A DNA stretch of 64,000 nucleotides from Bradyrhizobium nitroreducens (GTDB lineage: Bacteria; Pseudomonadota; Alphaproteobacteria; Rhizobiales; Xanthobacteraceae): positions 7,738,457 through 7,802,456 of the forward strand of contig NZ_LFJC01000003.1 in the NCBI RefSeq assembly GCF_002776695.1, written 5' to 3'. Numbering within the stretch: the stretch's first letter is position 1; every line of letters begins with the position of its first letter. The notes beneath the pieces are model-generated. The model worked only from the letters and a program-made list of their open reading frames with translations, was not told where the DNA came from and ran no database searches. Position numbers and translations under genes: made by a program. Shown here piece after piece: positions 55,682-63,409 of the stretch.

Positions 55682-56524
55682 TCAGTGCGCGCCGCCCATC
55701 TGGGCGAAGAGCTCCTCGATGTCGACATCGACCTGACCCGCGGCCCTGACGTGGCGAACCTCGAAACTGTCGGGGCGGAAGCGATACTCGACCAGCCCGA
55801 CCTCCTTGATCGCGATCCGGTCCTGCCGCTGATCGTTGATGATGAAGCCGGCCGACGGCGCCCAGACATGGCGGGTGTGGCGCCAGCTGAAGTCGCGCCG
55901 CTGGTGCACGTGGCCGCTGGCGACCAGGCGCAGATCGACGCCCGCAAACATCTCGATCAGCCGAGCCCGCGCCGGCTGTGGCACGTAGCGGATCGAGGTC
56001 TCCGGCGTTTCAGGATCGTCGGGCAAATTGAGGAAGAGCGGCTTGTGCAAGAACAGCGCGACCGGCCGGCCGTTCGTGCGCGCGATCTCGGACGCCAGCC
56101 AGTCGAACTGCGCGGCCTCGAAGGCGAGCCCTGAATTCATCACCAGCGTGTTGAGGCCGATGAAGCGCCAGCCCGCGGCCTCGAAGGCCCAATGGTCCTC
56201 GCCGATGATGTCGCAGAATTGCCGGCGATGCGCCTCGCTGACCGGCGGCTTTGGCGCCGGTCCGATCGCGGTCGGATTGTCGCCGATGTCGTGATTGCCG
56301 GGAATGTAGCGGCACGCGACGGGCAGGGCGTCGTGCAGGCCTTTGGCGAAGACGACATCGTCGCGGCCGGTCGGCCCGTCGAAGGCGACGTCGCCGCTGT
56401 TGACGACGAGATCGGGCCGCTCAGTGTCGATGTGCTCGCAAACGCGATGGAAGTTGGCGATCAGACCGGGGAAGCGCCGGCCGAGATGGGTGTCGGAAAT
56501 CTGCGTCAGGCGAAATTCGGACAT
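55682..56524 (-). CDS. Metallophosphoesterase (calcineurin-like)
   Basis: 280 residues. The five metal-ligand blocks are in order: ISDTHLG (DxH) near residue 9, NSGDVAFDGP (GD), YIPGNHDIGD (GNHD) near 94, LFLHKPLF (single His), and ASGHVHQRRD (GHVH). This is the CpdA/Icc-like or GpdQ-like class, which can hydrolyse cyclic nucleotides or phosphodiesters in the cytoplasm; no signal peptide is seen. The assignment to cAMP phosphodiesterase is not justified without data. The next minus-strand gene starts upstream at 57208, with a 69-bp gap. Confidence 0.9.
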   Translation of the reverse strand: MSEFRLTQISDTHLGRRFPGLIANFHRVCEHIDTERPDLVVNSGDVAFDGPTGRDDVVFAKGLHDALPVACRYIPGNHDIGDNPTAIGPAPKPPVSEAHRRQFCDIIGEDHWAFEAAGWRFIGLNTLVMNSGLAFEAAQFDWLASEIARTNGRPVALFLHKPLFLNLPDDPETPETSIRYVPQPARARLIEMFAGVDLRLVASGHVHQRRDFSWRHTRHVWAPSAGFIINDQRQDRIAIKEVGLVEYRFRPDSFEVRHVRAAGQVDVDIEELFAQMGGAH

Positions 56525-56593
56525 GCGGTCAGCTTAGCCGCCCTCGCGCGTCGATACGATGACGGCGCGGGATGGATCGCAGGCGAACAAAGT

Positions 56594-57208
56594 TTAAAGC
56601 ACGCGATAGCGGATGGTGTAGGCGTCCTGCGGCGCGATCGGCCCTGCGAGCTTTGAGGCGATGCGGTCGGCGAGGTGCCAGGGGCCGAACTCTGTGGAGC
56701 GATGCGGCTCGGCGGGCAGGCGCAGGCGGAACTCGAACGTGCCCTTGCCCGGCAGGTTCACGACCAGCACGCGGTCGGCGGTGCGGTGGTTGAGCGCGAC
56801 CGCGCCCCGCAGCAGCGCGCGGCCGTCGGCGAGGTCGCGGACGCCGTCGACCAGCGCCAGGATCTGGTTGCGGTCGGTATGCAGCTCGATCTGGCTGTCG
56901 GTCGCCGCCGCCAGCATCTCCCGGGGCATGCGGATCTCGAACTCGACCGCGGGCTTCGACGGATTGAGACCGAGATAGGCGAGCGCGGCGTGGCGCATAT
57001 CGTAGGCGGCAAAGGCGAACAAGGCGAGCGCCGCGAACCCGGCGAGACCATGCCGGACGACATCGCGCCAGCTGCGGTAGCTCAGGCGAAAATACACCGT
57101 CATGGCCAGCGCGACCGCGAGCGCCATCGCGATACCTGACAGGGCCGACATCAGGATACCGAGCTGGCCGTCGGCGGAATCGCTCCAAAGGCTGGAAAGG
57201 GTGGTCAT
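56594..57208 (-). CDS. Membrane protein of unknown function (FixH-like layout)
   Basis: 204 residues from ATG 57208 (MTTLSSLWSDSADGQLG); the upstream frame to 57295 is not supported. Two hydrophobic segments occur near the N terminus: ILMSALSGIAMALAVALAMTVYF, and after a basic loop GLAGFAALALFAFAAYDM. The rest (about residues 70-204) is a soluble beta-sandwich-like domain with KGTFEFRLRLPAEPHRS and ASKLAGPIAPQ. The shape recalls copper or cytochrome accessory proteins, but no metal motif is seen and I recognise no family. Co-oriented with the metallophosphoesterase. Confidence 0.65.
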   Translation of the reverse strand: MTTLSSLWSDSADGQLGILMSALSGIAMALAVALAMTVYFRLSYRSWRDVVRHGLAGFAALALFAFAAYDMRHAALAYLGLNPSKPAVEFEIRMPREMLAAATDSQIELHTDRNQILALVDGVRDLADGRALLRGAVALNHRTADRVLVVNLPGKGTFEFRLRLPAEPHRSTEFGPWHLADRIASKLAGPIAPQDAYTIRYRVL

Positions 57209-57367
57209 GGCGCCATCTCGCCTCGGGCCCCGTGATGGGGCCGAAATCGCTTTAACTATCGCTGGTTGGTCGCAAGATCTGGAACGCCGGTTCAACTCGT
57301 TGATTGTCAGAACCAGCAGACGCGGCTAATGACGGTCCGCGGCGTGCCGCCTTACGGGAAAGTTCCG

Positions 57368-57790
57368 ATGTCTATCCAGATGGTTCTGCTGCCTGTGTTC
57401 GTGCAGGTGGGGCTCACCTTCGCGCTGCTGATCGGCATGGTGCTGGCGCGCCGCCGCGCGCTGGTTGCGGGCGAGACCAAGATCCGCGACATCGCGCTGG
57501 GCGAGCCGAACTGGCCCAAGGGCGCCACGCAAATCGCCAATTGCTACCGCAACCAGTTCGAGTTGCCGGTGCTGTTCTACGTTCTGATCGCGCTGGCGCT
57601 CCCGCTCCGCCATGCCGATCTCTTCATCGTGCTGATGTCCTGGGTGTTCGTGGTGACGCGGTTCGCCCATGCCGGCGTGTTCGTCTCCTCGAACGATCTC
57701 GGCCGCCGCTCCTCGGTCTGGCTTGCCGGCTGCCTCGTGCTGCTGGCGATGTGGATCTACTTCGCGCTGAAGATGCTGTTGCTGATCTGA
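57368..57790 (+). CDS. MAPEG-family membrane protein
   Basis: 140 residues from ATG 57368 (MSIQMVLLPVFVQVGLTFALL); the in-frame GTG/TTG extension upstream is dropped. Four membrane helices, with the conserved NCYRNQFELPVLFYVLIALAL segment between helices 1 and 2 that holds the MAPEG N-x-x-E/Q pattern, and RFAHAGVFVSSNDLGRRSS in the third loop. MAPEG proteins are glutathione-linked or hydroperoxide-metabolising membrane enzymes in eukaryotes; bacterial roles are mostly unknown. Divergent from the preceding membrane-protein gene; the RsmB-type gene follows 46 bp later. Confidence 0.9.
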   Translation: MSIQMVLLPVFVQVGLTFALLIGMVLARRRALVAGETKIRDIALGEPNWPKGATQIANCYRNQFELPVLFYVLIALALPLRHADLFIVLMSWVFVVTRFAHAGVFVSSNDLGRRSSVWLAGCLVLLAMWIYFALKMLLLI

Positions 57791-57836
57791 CGCTTGCGCG
57801 CAATTCCTGACCTGCAAGATTCACTGAAAGATTCAA

Positions 57837-59138
57837 ATGACCCCCGCTGCCCGGCTGTCCGCAGCCATCGAACTGATCGACACCATCGAGAAGGACCGCG
57901 TGCCCGCGGCGAAAGCGCTGAAAGAGTGGGGCACCGCGCACCGCTTCGCCGGCTCCGGCGACCGCGCCGCCATCGCCGGCCTCGTCTGGGACGTTCTGCG
58001 CCGCTACGCCTCGAGTGCCTGGCTGATGGACGCCGATACCGCGCGCGCGCGGCTGATCGGCATGCTCCGGCTCGAGCGCGACATGGACGCGGCGACGATG
58101 GGCGCGCTGTTCGACGGCAGCCGCTTTGCGCCGGTGCCGCTGACCGAGGCCGAGCAGGCCGCGCTCGCCTCGCGGTCCCTGAAGGATGCGCCGGCCGCGA
58201 TCGCCGGCGACTATCCCGAATGGCTTGATCCGCACCTTGCAAAGGTGTTCGGCGAGGACCGCGTGGCGGAGGCGGCCGCGATGGCGAGCCGGGCCCCGCT
58301 GGACCTGCGCGTCAACACGCTAAAATCCAATCGCGACAAGGTGCTGAAGGCGCTTTCTCATCTTCATGCGAAACCGACGCCGTGGTCGGCAAGGGGCCTG
58401 CGCATCGAGCTTTCGGCCGACGCGCGCAACCCCGGCATCCAGGCCGAGGAGGATTTCGTCAAGGGCGCGATTGAAGTGCAGGATGAGGGATCGCAGCTTG
58501 CGGCCCAGTTCACCGCGGCAAAACCCGGCGAGCAGGTGATCGATCTCTGCGCCGGTGCCGGCGGCAAGACGCTGGCGCTCGCGGCCCTGATGCAGGGCAA
58601 AGGTCGGCTGATCGCGACCGACCGTGACAAGCGGCAACTTGCTCCCATTCATGAACGCCTGTCGCGCGCCGGCGTCCATAATGCCGATGTCCGCACGCCC
58701 AAGGGCGAGGCCGATCCGCTCGCCGACATCCGCGCCTCGGCTGATCTGGTCGTGATCGACGCGCCCTGCACGGGAACCGGAACCTGGCGCCGCAACCCCG
58801 ACGCCAAATGGCGCATGCGCCCCGGCGCGCTGGAGATCCGCCTGCGCGACCAGGCCGAGGTGCTGGAGCGCGCCGTGCCGCTGGTGAAGGCGGGCGGGCG
58901 CATCGCCTACATCACATGCTCGGTGCTGTCCGAGGAGAACGGCGGGCAGGTGAGGGCGTTCGTCGCGCGCCATGGCGAGTTCGCGATTCAACCGCCCGAA
59001 CAGACCGCAAGCGTGCTCTGGGACAAGGCGGAGGCCTTTGCCGAAGCCGCGCTGCAATCGCCCGAGGGCTGGCTGATGACGCCGAGAAGGACCGGGACGG
59101 ATGGGTTCTTCGTGTCGGTGTTGAGGAAGACGGCCTGA
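57837..59138 (+). CDS. RsmB/NOP-family RNA (cytosine-5) methyltransferase
   Basis: 433 residues. The N-terminal helical NusB-like domain (about 1-130) leads to the methyltransferase core, with SAM loop VIDLCAGAGGKTLALAALM, motif IV VVIDAPCTGTGTWRRNPD (release Cys), and motif VI YITCSVLSEENGGQV (catalytic Cys). It makes m5C in rRNA or tRNA; RsmB in E. coli modifies C967 of 16S rRNA. Assignment to the exact site is not possible. It is co-oriented with the upstream MAPEG gene and followed by a palindromic repeat and a bidirectional terminator. Confidence 0.94.
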   Translation: MTPAARLSAAIELIDTIEKDRVPAAKALKEWGTAHRFAGSGDRAAIAGLVWDVLRRYASSAWLMDADTARARLIGMLRLERDMDAATMGALFDGSRFAPVPLTEAEQAALASRSLKDAPAAIAGDYPEWLDPHLAKVFGEDRVAEAAAMASRAPLDLRVNTLKSNRDKVLKALSHLHAKPTPWSARGLRIELSADARNPGIQAEEDFVKGAIEVQDEGSQLAAQFTAAKPGEQVIDLCAGAGGKTLALAALMQGKGRLIATDRDKRQLAPIHERLSRAGVHNADVRTPKGEADPLADIRASADLVVIDAPCTGTGTWRRNPDAKWRMRPGALEIRLRDQAEVLERAVPLVKAGGRIAYITCSVLSEENGGQVRAFVARHGEFAIQPPEQTASVLWDKAEAFAEAALQSPEGWLMTPRRTGTDGFFVSVLRKTA

Positions 59139-59145
59139 TCAACGC

Positions 59146-59247
59146 CGTCATTCCGGGGCTCGCGAAGCGAGAACCCGGAATCCATCGGGCAACAGTCGCC
59201 GTGGCCTGATGGATTCCGGGCTCGCCCTGCGGGCGCCCCGGAATGAC
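59146..59247. repeat. Extragenic palindrome, CGTCATTCCGGGGC family, copy 3
   Basis: CGTCATTCCGGGGCTCGCG...GAACCCGGAATCCATC pairs with GATGGATTCCGGGCTCGCC...GCCCCGGAATGAC. Third copy of the family in this window (others at 42451 and 51983). Directly follows the RsmB-type gene. Confidence 0.9.
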
Positions 59248-59258
59248 CGGGGCAAACA

Positions 59259-59294
59259 AAAACCCCGCAAACCGGATCCCGGTCGCGGGGTTTT
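59259..59294. terminator. Bidirectional terminator between the RsmB-type gene and cspA
   Basis: AAAACCCCGC at 59259-59268 and GCGGGGTTTT at 59285-59294, with an inner ACCGG-ATC-CCGGT pairing. A/T runs on both sides let it end transcripts from either direction. It probably serves the minus-strand cold-shock gene and the plus-strand methyltransferase. Confidence 0.88.
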
Positions 59295-59346
59295 CAAGTT
59301 TCTAACGTTCTGCCGGTACGTCCGTGGTCAGAACGGTGCGTTGGCG

Positions 59347-59556
59347 TTAGCCGACGCGGAGATTGTCGGCCGACGACTTGCCGCTGCGGCGGTCAGCGAC
59401 GATGTCGAACGAGACCTTCTGACCCTCGTTGAGGGAGGAGAGGCCAGCGCGCTCGACGGCGCTGATGTGCACGAACACGTCCTTCTGGCCGTCGTCCGGC
59501 TGGATGAAACCATAACCCTTTTGGGTGTTGAACCACTTCACGGTGCCCATAGCCAT
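59347..59556 (-). CDS. cspA: Cold-shock protein (CspA family)
   Basis: 69-residue single cold-shock domain. RNP1 is KGYGFIQP and RNP2 is VFVHISAVE, both complete; the ending RRSGKSSADNLRVG is typical. Such OB-fold proteins bind single-stranded RNA and DNA and loosen mRNA structure at low temperature. ATG 59556 is preceded by AAAGGAAATT on the minus strand. About 265 bp separate it from the next gene upstream, enough for the long 5' leader usual in cold-shock genes, which could regulate by temperature-dependent folding; I did not find a specific fold. A bidirectional terminator follows. Confidence 0.96.
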   Translation of the reverse strand: MAMGTVKWFNTQKGYGFIQPDDGQKDVFVHISAVERAGLSSLNEGQKVSFDIVADRRSGKSSADNLRVG

Positions 59557-59821
59557 GGGAATTTCCTTTAGTTAGTTAGAGAGAGTACGCACGTGGACCG
59601 GAACGCAGCCTTGCGCCCATAGCCCTGTTCAGTCGATGTTTGGAGAAGTCATCTGAAGCGTGCGCGCCCGTCAGCAACAAGGCGAAGCGGCCCAGTCGTT
59701 CGGCCAAGTATCGATGATCACAATATAGCGAGAATTTGGGGCCAGTTCAAGGCACCACCCGCGGCCCGGAACGTGGCGCGACTTTTCTATTTTGCGGTGC
59801 AAATTAACCGCCCGCCGCACC

Positions 59822-60154
59822 TCAATCGACGATGAAGAGCGTCGCCCCTGACGCCGTCGAGGACCGGTGCGCGGCGTCGCCGAAATCCGAGACCTGGTAG
59901 CTCATCCCCGCCGTCAGCTTGAAGGTGCGCCCGTCACGCAGCTCGCTGTCGAGCTCGCCCTTGACGACGTAGATGACATGGCCGCGGTCGCACCAATGGT
60001 CGGCCAGATAGCCTGGCGAATACTCGACCATCCGCACCCGGAGCTCGCCGATATTGAGCGTGCGCCAAGTGGCTTGGCCGGTCTCGCCGGCATGCGTGGT
60101 CGGCTCGACCTTGCTCCAGTCGGTGACGGTGAAGGGGGAGGCGGGGAGCTTCAT
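59822..60154 (-). CDS. DHCW-motif cupin-fold protein
   Basis: 110-residue single cupin. Residues VRMVEYSPGYLADHWCDRGHVIYVVKGELDSEL carry the ADHWCDRGHV block, after which the family is named although the order here is D-H-W-C, and the end GATLFIVD is also characteristic. The two cupin boxes contribute His ligands (ADHWC.RGH and AHRSS), so a metal-dependent enzyme or binding protein is likely. No substrate is known. The gene is alone on the minus strand between cspA and the SnoaL-like gene, separated from the latter by a palindromic repeat. Confidence 0.88.
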   Translation of the reverse strand: MKLPASPFTVTDWSKVEPTTHAGETGQATWRTLNIGELRVRMVEYSPGYLADHWCDRGHVIYVVKGELDSELRDGRTFKLTAGMSYQVSDFGDAAHRSSTASGATLFIVD

Positions 60155-60217
60155 AGGGGGAATCCTGTCTCGGAGCCGGCAGTGGTGTTGTTAGCGCATG
60201 CTGCCGCCACGGTCTCC

Positions 60218-60304
60218 GTCATTGCGCGCGCAGCGAAGCAATCCAGGATTGCGTCCGCGGCGACGGTCTGGATTGCTTCGTCGCAAGAGCTCCTCGCAAA
60301 GACG
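60218..60304. repeat. Extragenic palindrome, GTCATTGCGCGCGCAGCGAAGCAATCC family
   Basis: The left arm, starting CGTCATTGCGCG and including GCGAAGCAATCCAG, pairs with CTGGATTGCTTCG...CTCGCAAAGACG on the right. It is a widespread REP-like element of the group, between the cupin and SnoaL-like genes. Confidence 0.85.
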
Positions 60305-60317
60305 AGGAGAGAGCAGC

Positions 60318-60689
60318 TTACGCCACCAGATGGTTCGCCGAGCCCTGCACGATCAGCCCTGATGCGTTGACCCGCAGATATTCGCAGATCCTCTTGCCGC
60401 GTTCGTTGGCGTAGAGCACCACGACGCTGTCGGGGCTGACGAACAGGTCGATCAGCGTGAAATGCAGGTCCGGCAAAAGCCCAAGCGCCTTGCCCCAATA
60501 GGCGCGAAGCGCGTCCTTGCCGCGCACGGTGCCGCTGGCGTCGAAGCCCAGCGCGGGGATGCGGTCCGAGGTCATCACGGCGGCCTCGTCGTAGAGCGCG
60601 AGCACGCGCTCGAGATCGCGCGCGTTCCAGGCCTCGACCCAGCTCCGGCCGAGCGCGGCAAGCGTGGATGGCTGATGATGCTGTGGCAT
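60318..60689 (-). CDS. SnoaL-like / NTF2-fold protein
   Basis: 123 residues from ATG 60689 (MPQHHQPSTLAALGRSWVEAWNARD); the upstream frame overlaps the guaA leader and is not used. The fold reads LGRSWVEAWNARDLERVLALYDEAAVMTS, the NTF2/SnoaL opening, then GKDALRAYWGKALGLLPDLHFTLID and YANERGKRICEYLRVN. Such proteins are small ligand-binding or polyketide-cyclase-like, often of unknown function, probably homodimeric in the cytoplasm. It is divergent from guaA. Start and stop look intact; nothing suggests a pathway. Confidence 0.82.
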   Translation of the reverse strand: MPQHHQPSTLAALGRSWVEAWNARDLERVLALYDEAAVMTSDRIPALGFDASGTVRGKDALRAYWGKALGLLPDLHFTLIDLFVSPDSVVVLYANERGKRICEYLRVNASGLIVQGSANHLVA

Positions 60690-60837
60690 GGCGTTCTCCC
60701 TGATCAGCCCCTGTTTGAGGGTGGGGCCTAATAGGTCAATAATACTGACATATATGTGTTTGTCCATGCCCAAAGAAGCATGTGGGCGCGCGGCGCGCGC
60801 GGTTGCGGCGCGCCCGTTGCCAGCGTATTTGCTGGCC

Positions 60838-62436
60838 ATGACAGCAGCACAGAACGACCGCTCCGCGTCGACGCCCTCGGTGGCCTCGGCGCATGACAAG
60901 ATTCTCATCGTCGACTTCGGCAGCCAGGTGACGCAACTGATCGCGCGTCGCGTGCGCGAGGACGGCGTCTATTGCGAGATCGTCCCGTTCAACAAGGCCG
61001 AAGAGGCCTTCAAGGAGATGAAGCCGAAAGCGGTGATCCTCTCCGGCGGGCCTGAATCGGTGCATGAGGCCGGCTCGCCCCGCGCCCCGCAGCTCATCTT
61101 CGATTCCGGCGTGCCGGTGATGGGCATCTGCTACGGCCAGATGACCATGGCGGCCCAGTTAGGGGGCGAGGTCGAGGGCGGCCATCACCGCGAATTCGGC
61201 CGCGCCGATGTCGAGGTCAAGGCGCAGAGCCAGCTGTTTGCGGACGTCTGGTCGTCGGGCAGCAAGAACCAGGTCTGGATGAGCCACGGTGACCGCATCA
61301 CCAGGATGCCGCCCGGCTTCTCGGTCGCCGGCACCTCGCCGAACGCGCCCTTCGCGATCATCCAGGACGAGACGCGCAAATATTACGGCCTGATGTTCCA
61401 CCCCGAAGTGGTGCACACGCCCGACGGCGCCAAGCTCATCCGCAACTTCGTCCGCAAGATCGCCGGCCTGTCCGGCGACTGGACCATGCGCGCCTTCCGC
61501 GAGGAGGAGATCGCCAAGATCCGCCAGCAGGTCGGCAAGGGCAAGGTGATCTGCGGCCTGTCCGGCGGCGTCGATTCCGCCGTCGCGGCCGTGCTGATCC
61601 ACGAAGCCATCGGCGACCAGCTGACGTGCGTGTTCGTCGATCATGGCCTGTTGCGTCTCGACGAAGCCAAGACCGTGGTCGACCTCTTCCGCCACCACTA
61701 CAATATCCCGCTCGTGCACGTGGATGCCTCCAAGCAGTTCCTCGGCGAGCTCGAAGGCGTCACCGACCCCGAGAAGAAGCGCAAGACCATCGGCCGCCTC
61801 TTCATCGAGGTGTTCGAGGCCGAGGCCAAGAAGATCGGCGGCGCCGACTTCCTGGCGCAAGGCACGCTCTACCCCGACGTGATCGAGAGCGTCTCCTTCA
61901 CCGGCGGACCGTCGGTGACCATCAAGTCGCACCACAATGTCGGCGGTCTCCCCGAGCGCATGAACATGAAGCTCGTCGAGCCCCTGCGCGAGCTGTTCAA
62001 GGACGAGGTGCGCAAGCTGGGGCGCGAGCTCGGTCTCCCCGAAATCTTCGTCGGCCGCCACCCGTTCCCGGGCCCGGGCCTCGCCATCCGCTGCCCCGGC
62101 GAGATCACCCGCGACAAGCTCGACATCCTGCGCAAGGCGGACGCCGTCTACATCGACCAGATCCGCAAGCACGGCCTCTACGACGAGATCTGGCAGGCTT
62201 TTGCCGTGCTGCTCCCGGTGAAGACGGTGGGCGTCATGGGCGACGGCCGCACCTACGATTATGTGGTCGGCCTGCGCGCCGTGACCTCGACCGACGGCAT
62301 GACAGCGGATTTCTACCAGTTCGACATGAAGTTCTTAGGCGAGACCGCGACGCGCATCATCAACGAGGTGAAGGGCGTGAACCGGGTGGTGTACGACGTG
62401 ACGAGCAAGCCGCCTGGGACGATCGAGTGGGAGTGA
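60838..62436 (+). CDS. guaA: GMP synthase (glutamine-hydrolysing)
   Basis: 532 residues from ATG 60838 (MTAAQNDRSASTPSVASAHDKILIVDFGSQ); the upstream frame is a shadow. The class I amidotransferase has catalytic Cys in MGICYGQMTMA, and the His/Glu pair in MFHPEVVHT. The ATP pyrophosphatase loop is CGLSGGVDSAVAA, and the C-terminal dimerisation domain ends PPGTIEWE as in all GuaA. It converts XMP, ATP and glutamine to GMP, completing the step after GuaB at 52313. The leader 60690-60837 has no evident regulatory fold. Confidence 0.98.
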   Translation: MTAAQNDRSASTPSVASAHDKILIVDFGSQVTQLIARRVREDGVYCEIVPFNKAEEAFKEMKPKAVILSGGPESVHEAGSPRAPQLIFDSGVPVMGICYGQMTMAAQLGGEVEGGHHREFGRADVEVKAQSQLFADVWSSGSKNQVWMSHGDRITRMPPGFSVAGTSPNAPFAIIQDETRKYYGLMFHPEVVHTPDGAKLIRNFVRKIAGLSGDWTMRAFREEEIAKIRQQVGKGKVICGLSGGVDSAVAAVLIHEAIGDQLTCVFVDHGLLRLDEAKTVVDLFRHHYNIPLVHVDASKQFLGELEGVTDPEKKRKTIGRLFIEVFEAEAKKIGGADFLAQGTLYPDVIESVSFTGGPSVTIKSHHNVGGLPERMNMKLVEPLRELFKDEVRKLGRELGLPEIFVGRHPFPGPGLAIRCPGEITRDKLDILRKADAVYIDQIRKHGLYDEIWQAFAVLLPVKTVGVMGDGRTYDYVVGLRAVTSTDGMTADFYQFDMKFLGETATRIINEVKGVNRVVYDVTSKPPGTIEWE

Positions 62437-62550
62437 CGGATACAGGCGGCGGCGCCATCGTAGTTTCGGCGGTAGTTTTCGCTATTTTGTTCTAACCGAT
62501 AACTGCACTGGCTTTATTCTTGCTCAGACGTGGCATTGGGCCCATCCGGC

Positions 62551-62706
62551 TGCCTCCGTCTCGCCAGCATTCCGATGCGCCGTTTCGGCAAGCCGGAGGA
62601 AGTCGCAGCGGCAATCGCCTTTCTTCTCTCCGACGACGCAGCTTTCACGACCGGTCAGACACTGCACGTCGATGGCGGGGCGTCGATCGGCAAGCTGTCA
62701 CTGTGA
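62551..62706 (+). pseudogene. C-terminal fragment of a short-chain dehydrogenase
   Basis: From about 62551 to TGA 62706 the frame reads IPMRRFGKPEEVAAAIAFLL, then SDDAAFTTGQTLHVDGGASIGKLSL, the final helix and strand of classical SDR proteins. Upstream the frame degrades and no SDR core is present, so only the last 50 residues remain. Probably a remnant of a gene lost by deletion, or debris of transfer. Confidence 0.75.
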
Positions 62707-63409
62707 TGCAGCTGAAGTGCTGCATTCGGCCGCCGCGACAAGAATGAGCCTACACCTGATCTGGGCCATCGCGCTGGAGCGCCGCGAGGGCGGGTCGCAC
62801 GATCCGAAGATCAAAATTCACGTCACGGCGCAAGCCGCGATTGTTGCGAGCGGCGGGCGCTCTTCTAAAAGCGCGCTCCTCATTTCGATCGACAGGACGC
62901 TGGAATAGTCGTGGCGGGTTCCCGGCTTGACGAGCAATTTATCGACGCGCTGTTCGCACTCGCCGAACTCGGAACTGCACCTCCCAAAATTATTTCCGAT
63001 CGTGTCTTGCCCTTTTTCATCGGTTGCGACATTCTGACTGTGCACATAGGGGTAGTGCTTGGGGAATAGGGGAATGTTGGCTGGCGAATGTGAATGACTT
63101 TCCTCTATCATCTCGCGCCCGTCACGAACCAGGCTGAGTAGCAACGACTCGCCATAGTTCGCGCAGCGGCACACTCACGCAATCGACAGAAGTACTTCGC
63201 AAGAGGTCGGTCGCCCAGTCTCAGGCGGGCGGGCGATTGCCTGTGCCCGGAGATCTGTTGGGAGGTTGCGCGTAATGCCAGTTGGGCATCATCGGCGGCA
63301 AGCCGCGTGATTCAGAGGGGCGTTATCCACGAAACCGGCCGATTCCCAGACGTGGTCTGAGTTGCGTCAGCGTGTTCTGCGATCAACTGCCGGTTCGGGG
63401 GAGGCGAGA
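62707..63409. other. Gene-poor region before the repetitive protein
   Basis: No reading frame here shows coding-like composition or a recognisable domain. An open frame on the minus strand (62818-63174) has unusual composition and no homology I can see. The region probably holds the promoter of the gene at 63410; GGGGGAGGCGAGA is its ribosome-binding site. Confidence 0.5.

Noticed and set aside
62818..63174. 118-codon minus-strand frame
   Set aside because: Mixed composition, no recognisable domain, in debris next to an SDR fragment.
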